A stretch of 64,000 nucleotides of DNA from a virus: positions 1-64,000 of the IMG/VR virus record IMGVR_UViG_3300025154_000049; one strand, given 5' to 3'. The notes below the pieces were generated by a model. That model was not told where the DNA came from. It searched no databases and saw only the letters and a program-made list of their open reading frames with translations. Below, piece by piece: positions 16,281-25,376 of the stretch; position 1 is the stretch's first letter, and each line of letters starts with the position of its first letter. A program made the translations under genes and the position numbers.

Positions 16281-16859
16281 TTATCTTTCGTTTATGAGAT
16301 TATCTAAATGTTTACTAAAATAGAAGAGAACTTCTCTTTTATCAGACTCTGTAGCGTGGTGGTATTTCTGTATCTCTTTCCATACCTCTTCTTTGCTCAA
16401 ATCCTTCCATCTATTTTTTATGTTGTTCTCTATCCGTTCTATAGTTCCAGTATAACCTGTTTTATGATTTCCTCCTCCAAAGTCTCCTACCCCTTCATGT
16501 TTCTTTTTCTTTTTAGTCGATTTCATTTTCTTAGAGGCACCAGCACCCGATAAGTTATAATTCTGACCTCTGGCATCTACTACGCTCAAAGGAAGTTTAG
16601 GAAGTGCTCCTAAGTCAGCTACCGTTCCGTCCTCTTGTATTTTTGCTCTTCCTACATTTATAGCTTGTATTAAATGTTCTTTTACCTGTTTAGCTCTTTC
16701 TACTACATCGTCGGATGCTCCGTAGGACATTCCTTCGTCTTTTATTATGCTGTCTAAGGTCTCGAGAGAATTGTGTATATCGTCAAGAGTACTTTGTAGA
16801 GTATCTTCATATATATCATAGTTTTCGTTTATTACTTTTTTTATTCTCTTGAAAGACAT
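16281..16859 (-). CDS. probable internal head protein with N-terminal capsid-targeting-like peptide
   Basis: About 192 residues from MSFKRIKKVINE; an ATG four codons earlier is possible. The N-terminus resembles the short amphipathic KI-x-K-L...E peptide found on several neighbours. Residues 105-125 are very basic (KKMKSTKKKKKHEG), suitable for DNA contact inside the capsid. The C-terminal 60 residues are helical and charged. Unknown family; internal head protein is inferred from peptide, charge and location. Confidence 0.45.
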   Translation of the reverse strand: MSFKRIKKVINENYDIYEDTLQSTLDDIHNSLETLDSIIKDEGMSYGASDDVVERAKQVKEHLIQAINVGRAKIQEDGTVADLGALPKLPLSVVDARGQNYNLSGAGASKKMKSTKKKKKHEGVGDFGGGNHKTGYTGTIERIENNIKNRWKDLSKEEVWKEIQKYHHATESDKREVLFYFSKHLDNLINER

Positions 16860-16864
16860 TTTTA

Positions 16865-17098
16865 TTACCATCCATCTTCTTCGTTATCGTAATCATCGTA
16901 ACTGTCTTCTTCTGACTGTTCAAAATGGATACATCCAAAGTTCATACCAACCATGTGGTTTCCTTCTTCTACATACACTCCAGCACCATCTATGTTTAGT
17001 TCATTATGTTCATTGACATCTTCGCTAGTACATTCACCCATCAGTCTGGAAGATTCATTCTCTTTATAAAATTTACACTCGTGGCAATACCCAGTCAT
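16865..17098 (-). CDS. small cysteine-containing acidic protein, unknown
   Basis: 77 residues. Cysteines at CHEC (near 5-8), ECTS and GCIHFE are spaced like a small zinc-binding fold. The tail SEEDSYDDYDNEEDGW is very acidic. It overlaps the DUF3293-like gene's stop by one base, so the two are co-translated. Function unknown. Confidence 0.45.
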   Translation of the reverse strand: MTGYCHECKFYKENESSRLMGECTSEDVNEHNELNIDGAGVYVEEGNHMVGMNFGCIHFEQSEEDSYDDYDNEEDGW

Positions 17099-18243
17099 TA
17101 TTCTTCCTCGTCTCCAGATAATTCTTTGTGTAGTTGTACATAGTGGTCATAGTTATCTAAATCTGCTTTAGACACTGAGCCAACACCCATACGTCTTCCT
17201 TCTTTTTGAGCTTGCATAGCTTTAACCTTAGCTATAAATTTAGCTTTCTCTATCTGTTCTGGAGTTCCTGCTCCGACAGCACCTCCAGTTCCACCCTGAA
17301 CATCTATCGCATGGAGTTTAGGAATGTTATTTTTTATATTATCCATAAAGCCTTCACTTTTTTCTGGACGGAATTTAACTTTAAGTTTATCCATGAGAGC
17401 ATCAGCTTTATTACCAATCTCTGGGTCTTCCGATTTATGCCAAACTTTAATATTGTTTAAAGCTCTTATTACCTTGGCATACCCTTTTTTATCTACTAAG
17501 TCAACATAATGTTTAAAAGGAACTTGCCAGAAGTTTTTATCCTCTGGTATCTCTAATAAATCACTATGTTTAACTTTAATCTTGACTTTGGCTTTTTCGT
17601 CGAGTTTTAGAGAATCAATCAATTGATTAATTCGTCCGAAATTTTTACTCTCCATCTTATTTTCCCCATTATCTTTATTATCAATTCTATCCATTTTATC
17701 TTTAGGAGATTCTTCTTCTCCCCCTTTATCTTCCGTAGATAATTGATTCCATTTTTTATTTACATATTCATCGTCAAAAAAAGGTATTACAAACTTCACT
17801 CCCTTATAAGAAGAATAATTTTCTTCTGCTTTGTCTCTAAAAACAAAAGTTCTTCTTACTTGAGTACTGTTATAATTTCCATCATCGTCTACTTCCATAT
17901 AATGAAATATCATATTGTCATCAACACCATTTCCATATATAAAAGAAAGTTGTCCGAATTCCTTAGCTAACTCTTCTAATTCATCTAAAGATAATCCAGT
18001 AACTAAATAAGAATTTTCCAAAACTCCTTCAAAATTTCCTTGAAGGGGAAATACCCTCGTATTGGGATGAGTTTTAAATTTCTTTAAAAGAGTATAATTT
18101 CTTTTATTATTAACAGAGTCGGGTAATCTTTTACCCATACTATTTTCAGCAGTAATAATACCAATACTTAAATTCTTTCCAGACTTTCCTCTTAGTACTT
18201 TTTCCACATCTGAAAAAATAGTTCTTTGCTCTGAGGTTAGCAT
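17098..18243 (-). CDS. DUF3293-like protein with long C-terminal extension
   Basis: A 381-residue protein. Residues about 20-140 (IGIITAENSMGK...NNKRNYTLLKKF, ENSYLVTGLS, AKEFGQLSFIYG) follow the pattern of DUF3293, small proteins of unknown role. After an acidic linker, residue 193 on (MESKNFGRINQLIDSL) resembles the N-terminal peptide seen on other head-region proteins, as though two proteins had been fused. Late-type element 30 bases upstream. Virion localisation is inferred. Confidence 0.5.
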   Translation of the reverse strand: MLTSEQRTIFSDVEKVLRGKSGKNLSIGIITAENSMGKRLPDSVNNKRNYTLLKKFKTHPNTRVFPLQGNFEGVLENSYLVTGLSLDELEELAKEFGQLSFIYGNGVDDNMIFHYMEVDDDGNYNSTQVRRTFVFRDKAEENYSSYKGVKFVIPFFDDEYVNKKWNQLSTEDKGGEEESPKDKMDRIDNKDNGENKMESKNFGRINQLIDSLKLDEKAKVKIKVKHSDLLEIPEDKNFWQVPFKHYVDLVDKKGYAKVIRALNNIKVWHKSEDPEIGNKADALMDKLKVKFRPEKSEGFMDNIKNNIPKLHAIDVQGGTGGAVGAGTPEQIEKAKFIAKVKAMQAQKEGRRMGVGSVSKADLDNYDHYVQLHKELSGDEEE

Positions 18244-18272
18244 TTTTAATCTCCGAATTTAGTTTTCCTAAA

Positions 18273-18282
18273 TATAATATAA
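18273..18282 (-). promoter_or_regulatory. late-type promoter element
   Basis: Exact element followed by TTTAGG, 30 bases before the DUF3293-like gene. Confidence 0.6.
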
Positions 18283-18285
18283 ATA

Positions 18286-18456
18286 TTACAACCTTGTTTT
18301 TCTAAACTCAAACTTTTTATCGTTTATTAATCCATATAATATAATAGACTCTTTATCACAATCACAAGAAGTTTCCTTACTTCCTAGTTCCAAAGTATTA
18401 GATACTAGTTTAATATTTCCACAAGAATGACATTCTAAGATAGAATAAGTATTCAT
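18286..18456 (-). CDS. small zinc-ribbon-like protein
   Basis: 56 residues from the ATG at 18456, which has a GGAG site; the longer frame overlaps the upstream gene. Cysteines CHSCG and CDCD suggest zinc binding. Role unknown. It is the second gene of a two-gene unit driven by the promoter at 18695-18723. Confidence 0.5.
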   Translation of the reverse strand: MNTYSILECHSCGNIKLVSNTLELGSKETSCDCDKESIILYGLINDKKFEFRKTRL

Positions 18457-18458
18457 GG

Positions 18459-18668
18459 TTAAACTCCTAATTCGTTCCATACTTGTAATATAGTGCCATA
18501 ACAAGAATATTCTTTTCCTATCTTATTTCCATCCTTAGTCAAATTCATCACATCTACTAAAATAGAAAAAGGTAACTGTTTTATCTGAACTTTATAAGAA
18601 AGTTGTTTTAACAATTTAACTTTATCTTTTTTATTTAAACTTATTGACCCGTCTTTCAATATTCTCAT
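18459..18668 (-). CDS. small hypothetical protein
   Basis: 69 residues, basic N-terminal half (SLNKKDKVKLLKQLSYKVQIKQLPFSILVDVMNLTKDG), no known motif. Strong AAAGGAG site and a host-type promoter directly upstream suggest early or middle expression inside the late gene block. Confidence 0.45.
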   Translation of the reverse strand: MRILKDGSISLNKKDKVKLLKQLSYKVQIKQLPFSILVDVMNLTKDGNKIGKEYSCYGTILQVWNELGV

Positions 18669-18694
18669 AGTATCTCCTTTAACAATATAATTTT

Positions 18695-18723
18695 ATAATA
18701 ACAAAAAGAAGACTATATTTCAA
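18695..18723 (-). promoter_or_regulatory. host-type promoter TTGAAA-N17-TATTAT
   Basis: Minus-strand -35 at 18718-18723 and -10 at 18695-18700 with TGT before the -10. The -35 lies in the loop of the terminator at 18706-18730, so stop and restart signals overlap. Confidence 0.55.
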
Positions 18724-18730
18724 GTCTTCT
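18706..18730 (-). terminator. terminator after zinc-ribbon gene
   Basis: AGAAGACT pairs with AGTCTTCT and is followed on the minus strand by TTTTG. Confidence 0.7.
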
Positions 18731-18762
18731 TCTATAAGTTTGTTACAATACTTATTATTGAT

Positions 18763-18972
18763 TTATTCTTCTTCCCCCCTAAACGTGGGACAAACCTCCC
18801 AAGACATATCTTCAACACCACAGGTAATTTTAGTTTTACTACAAGTTCCATTAACTTGTTTTTGAGGACAAGTTAATATAGTTCCCAAACTAAAACCGCA
18901 GGAACCACAGGTGTCCTCTTTTATATCTATCTCACCGCAACTGGGACAGAAAGCTCTCGTATCTTCTGACAT
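18763..18972 (-). CDS. small double zinc-ribbon protein
   Basis: 69 residues with four cysteine pairs or singles: FCPSCG, TCGSCG, TCPQ, TCGV/VCPT. The first two CxxC pairs form a classic zinc ribbon. Ends acidic. Followed by a terminator. Possibly binds nucleic acid or protein; function unknown. Confidence 0.55.
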   Translation of the reverse strand: MSEDTRAFCPSCGEIDIKEDTCGSCGFSLGTILTCPQKQVNGTCSKTKITCGVEDMSWEVCPTFRGEEE

Positions 18973-18998
18973 GTTATCCTCCCCTTAAACTTTATATA

Positions 18999-19643
18999 CT
19001 ATAAAGATAATCCATTATTCTGTAACATGGCTGCAAACTGAGCTAGGTGCTTACAAAGACCTTGATATTTTCTAACATCTGGATTTCTGGGGGCATGAGT
19101 TTTTGTTTTCCTGACATAAGGTTTAAATCTTCCTCCAAATTGAATACCAGCAAGCATATTAGACCAAGACCATGTGAAGTAATAATCGCTACAGGAGCAA
19201 CGCACCAATACAGATTGTCTTTTCATATCAAACTTCTTTATCCAATAAAACTTATTTTGATACTGTATCCTAAAATGTGTATTGGGGTCATAGGTAGGAT
19301 TAACATTAGTATTAACTATAGGTTTTCTTACAGGTATCTGAGGTTTCTCTGAATCTATTATAGTAGGTTCTTGAGTTTCTTCTTCTGCCTGTACTGTTTC
19401 CGCTACCTCTTCTATTATTTCACAATTCATAAATAATATATTGGATAAGTGAACTGAGTTTTCAGTCAATCCCCAGAAAGAAGCGGATATAAGAACCGTC
19501 TTAGTTCCTAAAAAAGGAACTATCTGGTTTATTTGTCTCTTAGGAGATTGAGAATAATTTCTTCTCCAAACCGCTGGTTGCCCTTTAGCATTGGGTATTT
19601 GTGTAGCCTTTATCCATATTTGTTCTAGCGTTAATCTAGCCAT
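18999..19643 (-). CDS. SWIM-type zinc-finger protein
   Basis: A 214-residue protein. The C-terminal part has CSCSDYYF followed about 35 residues on by GLCKHLAQF, the CxC...CxH pattern of SWIM zinc fingers. The N-terminal RLTLEQIWIKATQIPNAKGQPAVWRRNYSQ is an unassigned domain that may handle DNA or another protein; the middle (75-110) is an acidic/proline linker. A host-type promoter lies 30 bases upstream, so it is likely expressed before the late genes. Confidence 0.6.
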   Translation of the reverse strand: MARLTLEQIWIKATQIPNAKGQPAVWRRNYSQSPKRQINQIVPFLGTKTVLISASFWGLTENSVHLSNILFMNCEIIEEVAETVQAEEETQEPTIIDSEKPQIPVRKPIVNTNVNPTYDPNTHFRIQYQNKFYWIKKFDMKRQSVLVRCSCSDYYFTWSWSNMLAGIQFGGRFKPYVRKTKTHAPRNPDVRKYQGLCKHLAQFAAMLQNNGLSL

Positions 19644-19672
19644 TTAATTTTCCCCGACAACTTATTACTAAT

Positions 19673-19701
19673 ATTATATCATAAATTAATTAAAATATCA
19701 A
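19673..19701 (-). promoter_or_regulatory. host-type promoter TTGATA-N17-TATAAT
   Basis: Minus strand, -35 at 19696-19701, -10 at 19673-19678, TGA before the -10; 30 bases before the SWIM gene. Confidence 0.7.
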
Positions 19702-19985
19702 TAGTCTTCCCTATTGCGTATTAAGTTTATTATATCTACATTATTATTCAGTAAGTCTTTTTTATCTATTGATATAGAATTAATCTTATCTCCTCCCTTA
19801 AATACATCCAATAAAAATTTATTAGGATATTCTTTAACAGTCTTTATGTCGTAACCTTTTTCTCTAGCTAATTTAATTACATTATCCAATTCATAGTTAG
19901 GTGTGGGTTTGGAATAAGTATCCAATATACCCACTTCTTCTGGACTTAAAACTCCTTCTACTAATTTTAATATCCTTTTCATCAT
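19698..19985 (-). CDS. small head-region protein with N-terminal targeting-like peptide
   Basis: About 95 residues. It starts at one of two adjacent ATGs (19985/19982), giving MKRILKLVEGVLSPEEVG, close to the N-terminal peptide shared by several head-region proteins. The rest (LDNVIKLAREKGYDIKTVKEYPNKFLLDVFKGG) looks like a small alpha/beta domain. It overlaps the upstream stop codon, suggesting coupled translation. Confidence 0.45.
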   Translation of the reverse strand: MMKRILKLVEGVLSPEEVGILDTYSKPTPNYELDNVIKLAREKGYDIKTVKEYPNKFLLDVFKGGDKINSISIDKKDLLNNNVDIINLIRNREDY

Positions 19986-20563
19986 GATTTTAATTCCCAT
20001 AATTCATTTAAATATTCTACTACAAAACTAGCCTCATCTTCCGTATCCATGTTTTCCAACCATGCTACGGGTATTGGAAATACTCTGGGATTTCTTTTAG
20101 TATCTAATATAGGTTTTCTATTAGACAATATAAATAACTGAGCTAAATAAAAACTAGGGCTTCTAAGTTTACCCGTAACTTGAACTAAGTACCCTTTTTT
20201 ATTAAAGGCTGGTAATAGTAACTTATTCACCTTATCCACTACTTCATAAGTAATAGGTAATTTAGGTAATTCTCTATAATATAATTTATTACCATAGTAC
20301 CAATTTCTTATTTCATTTCTATCTTTTTCATGTATCTTTTCTATAAAAGTTTTAGAGATAGTTTTTCCTATCATATCTGAAAAAGCGTTTACTAGAGGCA
20401 GGGGGACTGCTCTTAAAAATCCAGTAGCTAATCCTCCCAAAACATCAGCTAATTCGTTTCCTACCGTGGATAAAACACTTTTTCCTACTCCCTTCAATAA
20501 GGACAAAGCAGGATTTTCTTCATTTATTTTATTACTCAATTCTATTATTTTATTAAACTTCAT
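19982..20563 (-). CDS. head-region protein with targeting-like peptide and amphipathic segment
   Basis: 193 residues from the ATG at 20563 (MKFNKIIELSNKINEE), chosen because AAGG precedes it and the longer frame runs into the upstream gene. The N-terminal peptide fits the shared head-region motif, with an INEE|N candidate cleavage site. Residues 20-65 (GVGKSVLSTVGNELADVLGGLATGFL) are glycine-rich and hydrophobic, possibly membrane-active. The C-terminus is unassigned. Candidate packaged and injected protein. Confidence 0.45.
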   Translation of the reverse strand: MKFNKIIELSNKINEENPALSLLKGVGKSVLSTVGNELADVLGGLATGFLRAVPLPLVNAFSDMIGKTISKTFIEKIHEKDRNEIRNWYYGNKLYYRELPKLPITYEVVDKVNKLLLPAFNKKGYLVQVTGKLRSPSFYLAQLFILSNRKPILDTKRNPRVFPIPVAWLENMDTEDEASFVVEYLNELWELKS

Positions 20564-22634
20564 TATTACTAACCTTATTTTCATTAATAAGTTTATTAAA
20601 AATATCAAACAGGGGAACTTTCTTGTCCCCCAACTCAAAAACTCTAGTCCTGAAGTACTCTCCTAGAGTCATTTCTTTCTGACCATCATTTATTATAGTA
20701 TCCTCGTTAAACATCCTCTCAAGTAATCTTCTGAATTGTTCTATCTGAGGCTCATTAAAAGATACTCTATCTTGGAGATACTTATCATAATGGTATTTAT
20801 CATCACTAGACGTTTTTATGCCATTCAAAGTTTCAGTGAATAATTGATTACTGTAAGGTTTCTCCTCTGTAGCAAAGTGAATTCTTGTAAATAATAAATA
20901 AAGTAGGAACAAGGTAGACTTATCGCTAGTGGGTGTAAAAGAAAATCCATAATGTATACATAACTCAATAATAGATTTTAACTGTGTCTCAAACCACTGT
21001 ACTAATTTATTAATACTAGCTTCACTTCTAGCCACTTCTTCTTTACTTAAATAAGATTGTTGATTTTCTGGTTTGAAATCTGGATTATCTGGGGAAGTAT
21101 CCCAATCACTAGCTATCTGTCTAGCTATTTCCTCAAAAGTAGTATCTTTAGAAAAAGTGATAGTTAGAAATTTCTTTTCGGCATATATCATAATCTTAGG
21201 TCTGTGATAATCTGACCATTTGTTTTCCTTATGTGTTTTTTCTCCCCAAGATTTATTTTTATAATAATCGTCATCTACATCAAATTTTATCGCTATTCTC
21301 CTGCCTTTATTAGTCCAGTACACACTATAGCCGTTTTGATTAGTTCTTAAAGCTTCTTGAGATAACAATTTATCCCCATCTATCATAGCAAGTATCATAG
21401 ATGCTAATTTTCTGGATAACCTTTCTTCGTCTTGAGAAGACATACTGCCAGCTATATAGTCCTCTTTTCCTCCCCTTAACTCATAGATATCTACAATTTT
21501 AAAAGAATCTCTAGTTAAAAATATGGTTTGTTGAGGTTCCCTAGGATTAATAACAGCACCTTTTTGATTCTTAGCATTATCTATTATACAATCAAAACCT
21601 GCTTTCAGAAATAAACCTGTCTGCTCTTTTCCAGAACGCATCTCCAATTTTACTTTCTCATCACTACTCCAAAAAGGTTTCTTTCCCGATAATTCATTTA
21701 CATTTTTTATCTGAACTACGGACATAAAAGCTTTTCTCATAGCATTAGACCCTGTATATCCAAAATACTTCTTAGCTCTTTTCAAAAGGTCTTCGATTTG
21801 AGAAGGCTTAAACCCCATGTTATTTAAAATTATCTCTATTTGCCTATCAGTCATCTCTGTTATATACAGGGGATTCTTAGAATTATCTTGAATAACCCTA
21901 AGATATTTAGCGTTTCTTCCATACCATATATCAGCAGGGTAATCTATAACATACTTTAAAGGATACCCATATATGCCTACGGGGTCTGTGTGGTTAGGAT
22001 TGTCGTAGGGATTCTTATCTATAGTGTTATCATTAAAATTTGAAAAATTAACATATACTCCATAATCGTCTTTCTTCTTAGTATAGTCTTTTCTGAATTT
22101 AATAAAATCTTTGGGATATAAATCAGTCCAAGATATTTCATTAATAATATCTTTTATATCTTTTAAAGATTTATTTTCATTTTTAGGAAAGCTATTGAAT
22201 AAATTTATGGTAGATAAATCCAAAACAACTACTTCCATTATATGACTATCTTCATCCTTAGTTATAACAGAAGTATAACCTTCTCTCATAATTCTTTTAG
22301 CTAATATTTTCCCATTAGTAGTCTTGTACTTACCATGAAGATAATCTTTCCAAAACTTACCATCAGTATAGAATCCTAATTCTAACGGGTTAGCTTTAGA
22401 GTTAAATTTAGCATATATAGTAGCAGTTTTACCTAAACCTTTCCATGACAAGGTTTCTTCGTCGTAGGGTTCATTGGTAACAGAAAAACTAATACCGTAT
22501 AAATCTTTCTTATAGTCCATACCCCAAACTTTGGAAGTTTCTCCAAACTTATTTAAATTAAAGCCACTTCCTAATATGTTAATCTTTGCTTCCTTGGTAG
22601 TGTTATGTGCTAATATCAATTTAGAATAATTCAT
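20553..22634 (-). CDS. large protein with two ADP-ribosyltransferase-like domains
   Basis: A 693-residue protein. Residues 1-150 (LILAHNTTKEAKINILGSGFNL ... GISFSV ... SVITKDEDSHIMEVVVLDLSTINL) have the order of an ADP-ribosyltransferase fold: early H-x-T and IL-x-GF, a mid strand, and a final V-x-D/L-x-I strand. Residues about 280-395 (NAMRKAFMSV ... GLFLKAGFDCIIDN ... QTIFLTRDSFKIVDI) look like a second, more degenerate copy. The C-terminal 290 residues are unassigned. By analogy with T4 Alt it could enter with DNA and modify host proteins; that is inference. Confidence 0.5.
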   Translation of the reverse strand: MNYSKLILAHNTTKEAKINILGSGFNLNKFGETSKVWGMDYKKDLYGISFSVTNEPYDEETLSWKGLGKTATIYAKFNSKANPLELGFYTDGKFWKDYLHGKYKTTNGKILAKRIMREGYTSVITKDEDSHIMEVVVLDLSTINLFNSFPKNENKSLKDIKDIINEISWTDLYPKDFIKFRKDYTKKKDDYGVYVNFSNFNDNTIDKNPYDNPNHTDPVGIYGYPLKYVIDYPADIWYGRNAKYLRVIQDNSKNPLYITEMTDRQIEIILNNMGFKPSQIEDLLKRAKKYFGYTGSNAMRKAFMSVVQIKNVNELSGKKPFWSSDEKVKLEMRSGKEQTGLFLKAGFDCIIDNAKNQKGAVINPREPQQTIFLTRDSFKIVDIYELRGGKEDYIAGSMSSQDEERLSRKLASMILAMIDGDKLLSQEALRTNQNGYSVYWTNKGRRIAIKFDVDDDYYKNKSWGEKTHKENKWSDYHRPKIMIYAEKKFLTITFSKDTTFEEIARQIASDWDTSPDNPDFKPENQQSYLSKEEVARSEASINKLVQWFETQLKSIIELCIHYGFSFTPTSDKSTLFLLYLLFTRIHFATEEKPYSNQLFTETLNGIKTSSDDKYHYDKYLQDRVSFNEPQIEQFRRLLERMFNEDTIINDGQKEMTLGEYFRTRVFELGDKKVPLFDIFNKLINENKVSNNEV

Positions 22635-23251
22635 TATTCTATAACCTCATAGGTTACATTGTTATCATTTAGATATTTTATAAAAGCATCATAAAATTGA
22701 TTAGCTATTAAAATATTGGGAGAATCTAGTTCTCCATTCTCTATATTCAAATTAAGCTCATCTCTTAAGTCTCTTCTTTCAGACCTAAGCATGCCCCCTA
22801 CTCTCATCTCTTGTAGAAATTTATCTCTATATATTATAATCTTTGTTACATAATCTAAAAAATTAGGTATTTCTATACCCTCTATAGCATAAATACCTTT
22901 ACCTACTACTCTTTCCTCTGCTTCTACACGTTCTGGGTTACTTTTATCTGCATAGTTATAGTAATTAAAAGGTTCTATTTTATACTTATTAGATAATTTA
23001 TCCCCATCCACTATAAAAACTATAGCTGTACCAGATATACTTCCCCTAGGTACTTTGTTAAAATTTTTATCCCTAGTAAAAGATATGTACCCATAACCAC
23101 CATAACCGCTATCTGGTTGTCTCCTACTAGATTTAAGAGAATTCTCTTTAAGAATATGTATAAATTTATCAGCATTAGTAAAATGATAAAGAGTTCCTAC
23201 CTGTTTACCTTCTAACATCTCTATCAAATTTTTAATCTTTTTAATGGACAT
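22634..23251 (-). CDS. ADP-ribosyltransferase-like protein with targeting-like N-terminus
   Basis: 205 residues. It starts MSIKKIKNLIEMLEGKQ, matching the shared head-region peptide, and is followed at once by TLYHFTNADKFIHILKENSLKSS and YISFTRD, the YH-x-T ... IL-x-x-x-x-L ... SFTR arrangement of DarT/ART-like enzymes (NAD-binding His and first strands). Region 100-125 (ERVEAEERVVGKGI) contains glutamates that could be catalytic. It overlaps the 693-aa gene by one base, so the two are coupled. A packaged effector is plausible. Confidence 0.5.
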   Translation of the reverse strand: MSIKKIKNLIEMLEGKQVGTLYHFTNADKFIHILKENSLKSSRRQPDSGYGGYGYISFTRDKNFNKVPRGSISGTAIVFIVDGDKLSNKYKIEPFNYYNYADKSNPERVEAEERVVGKGIYAIEGIEIPNFLDYVTKIIIYRDKFLQEMRVGGMLRSERRDLRDELNLNIENGELDSPNILIANQFYDAFIKYLNDNNVTYEVIE

Positions 23252-23258
23252 AATACAC

Positions 23259-23690
23259 CTAATATACTAACTTACTCATAGGAACCCCGTGAACTAACTT
23301 TTGTCTTAGTAAGTTATCATGAAAGTCTTTATCCAGAACATTCATTATTTTGCTACTCTCCACTTCTGGATATACTCTCTCTGGTGTTTTAACCTTAAAA
23401 AATTCAATATAATCAGGATTATAGTAAACACCCTTTACTTTATAGTTCTTCTTTAATTGATTAGCTACTTCATCATGTTCTGCATCATCAAAAGCCCATA
23501 CGTAAAAGTCTCCGTTAAGAGCTATAAAAAATCTAACAGGAGTTTTACCTCCTCTAGTCATTTTTAATATCTCCCCTTTACTGGGATTAACAAAAACATC
23601 TATGAGGGCATCTTTTTTCCAACTGGTTTTTACAGAACCCGCCCACTCTTCTTTAACATTATTACATAGTTTTAATATTTTGTCAAACAT
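23259..23690 (-). CDS. head-region protein with targeting-like peptide, unknown
   Basis: 143 residues beginning MFDKILKLCNNVKEEWAG, a good match to the shared N-terminal peptide with a possible KEE|W processing site. The body (PVRFFIALNGDFYVWAFDDAEHDEVA) looks like a compact alpha/beta domain of the kind found in phage polyproteins. Last of the 23.2-24.6 kb head genes and followed by the ART-like genes. Confidence 0.45.
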   Translation of the reverse strand: MFDKILKLCNNVKEEWAGSVKTSWKKDALIDVFVNPSKGEILKMTRGGKTPVRFFIALNGDFYVWAFDDAEHDEVANQLKKNYKVKGVYYNPDYIEFFKVKTPERVYPEVESSKIMNVLDKDFHDNLLRQKLVHGVPMSKLVY

Positions 23691-23696
23691 GTCGAA

Positions 23697-24569
23697 TCAA
23701 TACCCGAACTCGTACCACTTATCATTGTTATTAAGCATCGTTTGTAACTGGTCTTCTAATACTCTAGCACGGTCTAGCATGGTATCCGCTTGCAGAGAGA
23801 AAGGAAGTCCCGCAGAAGGGTCTAATGTTGCTTGATATTTCAAGCTACCGAATGACCTTAGTACAGCTACAGTGAAAGCTAACATAAAGGGTCTATTACT
23901 TATATCAAAGTCTCTTATAGCTTTTCTTTTATTGTACATAGTAACAGTTATATTACCCGCACTTGTATCAGTAAGGGTCATATTTACTTTCAAAGTACTC
24001 AAATCTATAGTTCCAGAGCCTAAAGTACCTCCTAGTGTAACAATATTACCTACACGTGATACTTCCGTAGCTATATGTTTAACATTAAGAACATCCGTTT
24101 TAGATATTTCTAAGCTACCTTGTTTATAATTACATCTTAAAAAGAAATCTATAACAGATTCCCCGTCAATGGTATATGTGGGAGTATCACTTATCTGAAA
24201 ATTACCTATTACATACTCTCTAAGATATACTACGTTAAAAGTAGATGAAAAAATAGACTTTAATATCCTAGTATGAGGGTCAAACCACCACAAATTACGT
24301 GCTATGGGAGCACTATTTCTGTCAAGATTTGGGTATAGTGGATATTTTAAAGCTAAAACAGATAAAGCATTAGGAATGCTAACACCATTTTGATTTACAT
24401 TCACATTTAAAATATCTCTAACAGGTCTCTTGTTCTGCAATTGTTTAGCAGTGTATACAAATAGTTGTTCTAAATTATCATCATCAAGTCTTAAAGCTTG
24501 TAAAGGTATAAGAAGTTGACCTTCACTTATCTTAACTTGCTTTATAGCTTCTTCAAAAGTCAAAACCAT
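23697..24569 (-). CDS. head completion/neck protein with inserted beta-module
   Basis: 290 residues, two genes below the major capsid gene; a gp13/gp14-like head completion role fits position. Residues about 170-210 (VTLGGTLGSGTIDLSTLKVNMTLTDTSAGNITVTMY) form a short beta-module with the same GT-L-G-x-GTI-x-Y/L-x-T pattern as a segment of the major capsid protein. The rest is helical at both ends. A variant late-type element (TTATATTTTA) lies 30 bases upstream. Confidence 0.55.
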   Translation of the reverse strand: MVLTFEEAIKQVKISEGQLLIPLQALRLDDDNLEQLFVYTAKQLQNKRPVRDILNVNVNQNGVSIPNALSVLALKYPLYPNLDRNSAPIARNLWWFDPHTRILKSIFSSTFNVVYLREYVIGNFQISDTPTYTIDGESVIDFFLRCNYKQGSLEISKTDVLNVKHIATEVSRVGNIVTLGGTLGSGTIDLSTLKVNMTLTDTSAGNITVTMYNKRKAIRDFDISNRPFMLAFTVAVLRSFGSLKYQATLDPSAGLPFSLQADTMLDRARVLEDQLQTMLNNNDKWYEFGY

Positions 24570-24629
24570 ATAAATACTCCAAAGATAGTTTTATCCTACT
24601 TAAAATATAAACTATCTTTGTTAAAAATA

Positions 24630-25376
24630 TTATGATTTAGGAGTATTCTTCTTAGAACCTTTCTTCTTAGCAGGTAATGTATTTTCCGACTCTTTTATTT
24701 CTAGGTTAGGGTCTATCGTAACATCTCCTACTAACTCTTCATCTTCTGGATAATTATTATCTGATAATTCGTCTGCATCTAATACAGAAGCATCGTCGTG
24801 ATTAAAATCTTTTAATTTATCTAATAGCTCTATATTCTTTTTACTAAATGCTATTTCTTCTTTAATCCCTTTAACTATGGCTAAGTTAGGTTCACTATCT
24901 TCAAAATTAAATGTAGTCTTCAAGTAAGTTTCTATTTCTTCTTCAGATAAGGGCATCAGTTCAGATTTTATATCCTCAGAGGAATCAGTTTTCAAAGAAA
25001 CATATAGTTCGTTTAAATCCTCATTTACATTTTTATTTATATTAATAGCCACATCTCCAGTTACTCTCCTATTAATAGGAATTAACTTTCCCTCGTCAGT
25101 AACTTGGTTGAATAAAGATTCTTCTGGTTCCTCGTCGTACAATCCCATCTCTTGGGAAAGCCTTGAAAGTTTACTCAATCCATCTTCTTCTATAATTTCT
25201 TCTAAAATTATATCGCCTTTAAATATTCTTATAGTCTCAGTAAGATGATTTATATAATAGTTATCTAATAATTCCTCTTCACCGTCTGGAGGAATATTAA
25301 ATACTTGTTTCATTCCATTAACACTCACACCGATAACCCTATTAGATTTATTTATTAATTTATATCTTTTATCCAT
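24630..25376 (-). CDS. acidic virion-region protein, unknown
   Basis: 248 residues. The N-terminal 65 (YKLINKSNRVIGVSVNGMKQVFNIPPDGEEELLDNYY) look like a small beta domain; the rest is strongly acidic with a lysine-rich tail (KKKGSKKNTPKS). It lies directly downstream of the capsid gene but has its own host-type promoter, so it can be made independently of late transcription. Decoration or assembly factor is a guess. Confidence 0.4.
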   Translation of the reverse strand: MDKRYKLINKSNRVIGVSVNGMKQVFNIPPDGEEELLDNYYINHLTETIRIFKGDIILEEIIEEDGLSKLSRLSQEMGLYDEEPEESLFNQVTDEGKLIPINRRVTGDVAININKNVNEDLNELYVSLKTDSSEDIKSELMPLSEEEIETYLKTTFNFEDSEPNLAIVKGIKEEIAFSKKNIELLDKLKDFNHDDASVLDADELSDNNYPEDEELVGDVTIDPNLEIKESENTLPAKKKGSKKNTPKS

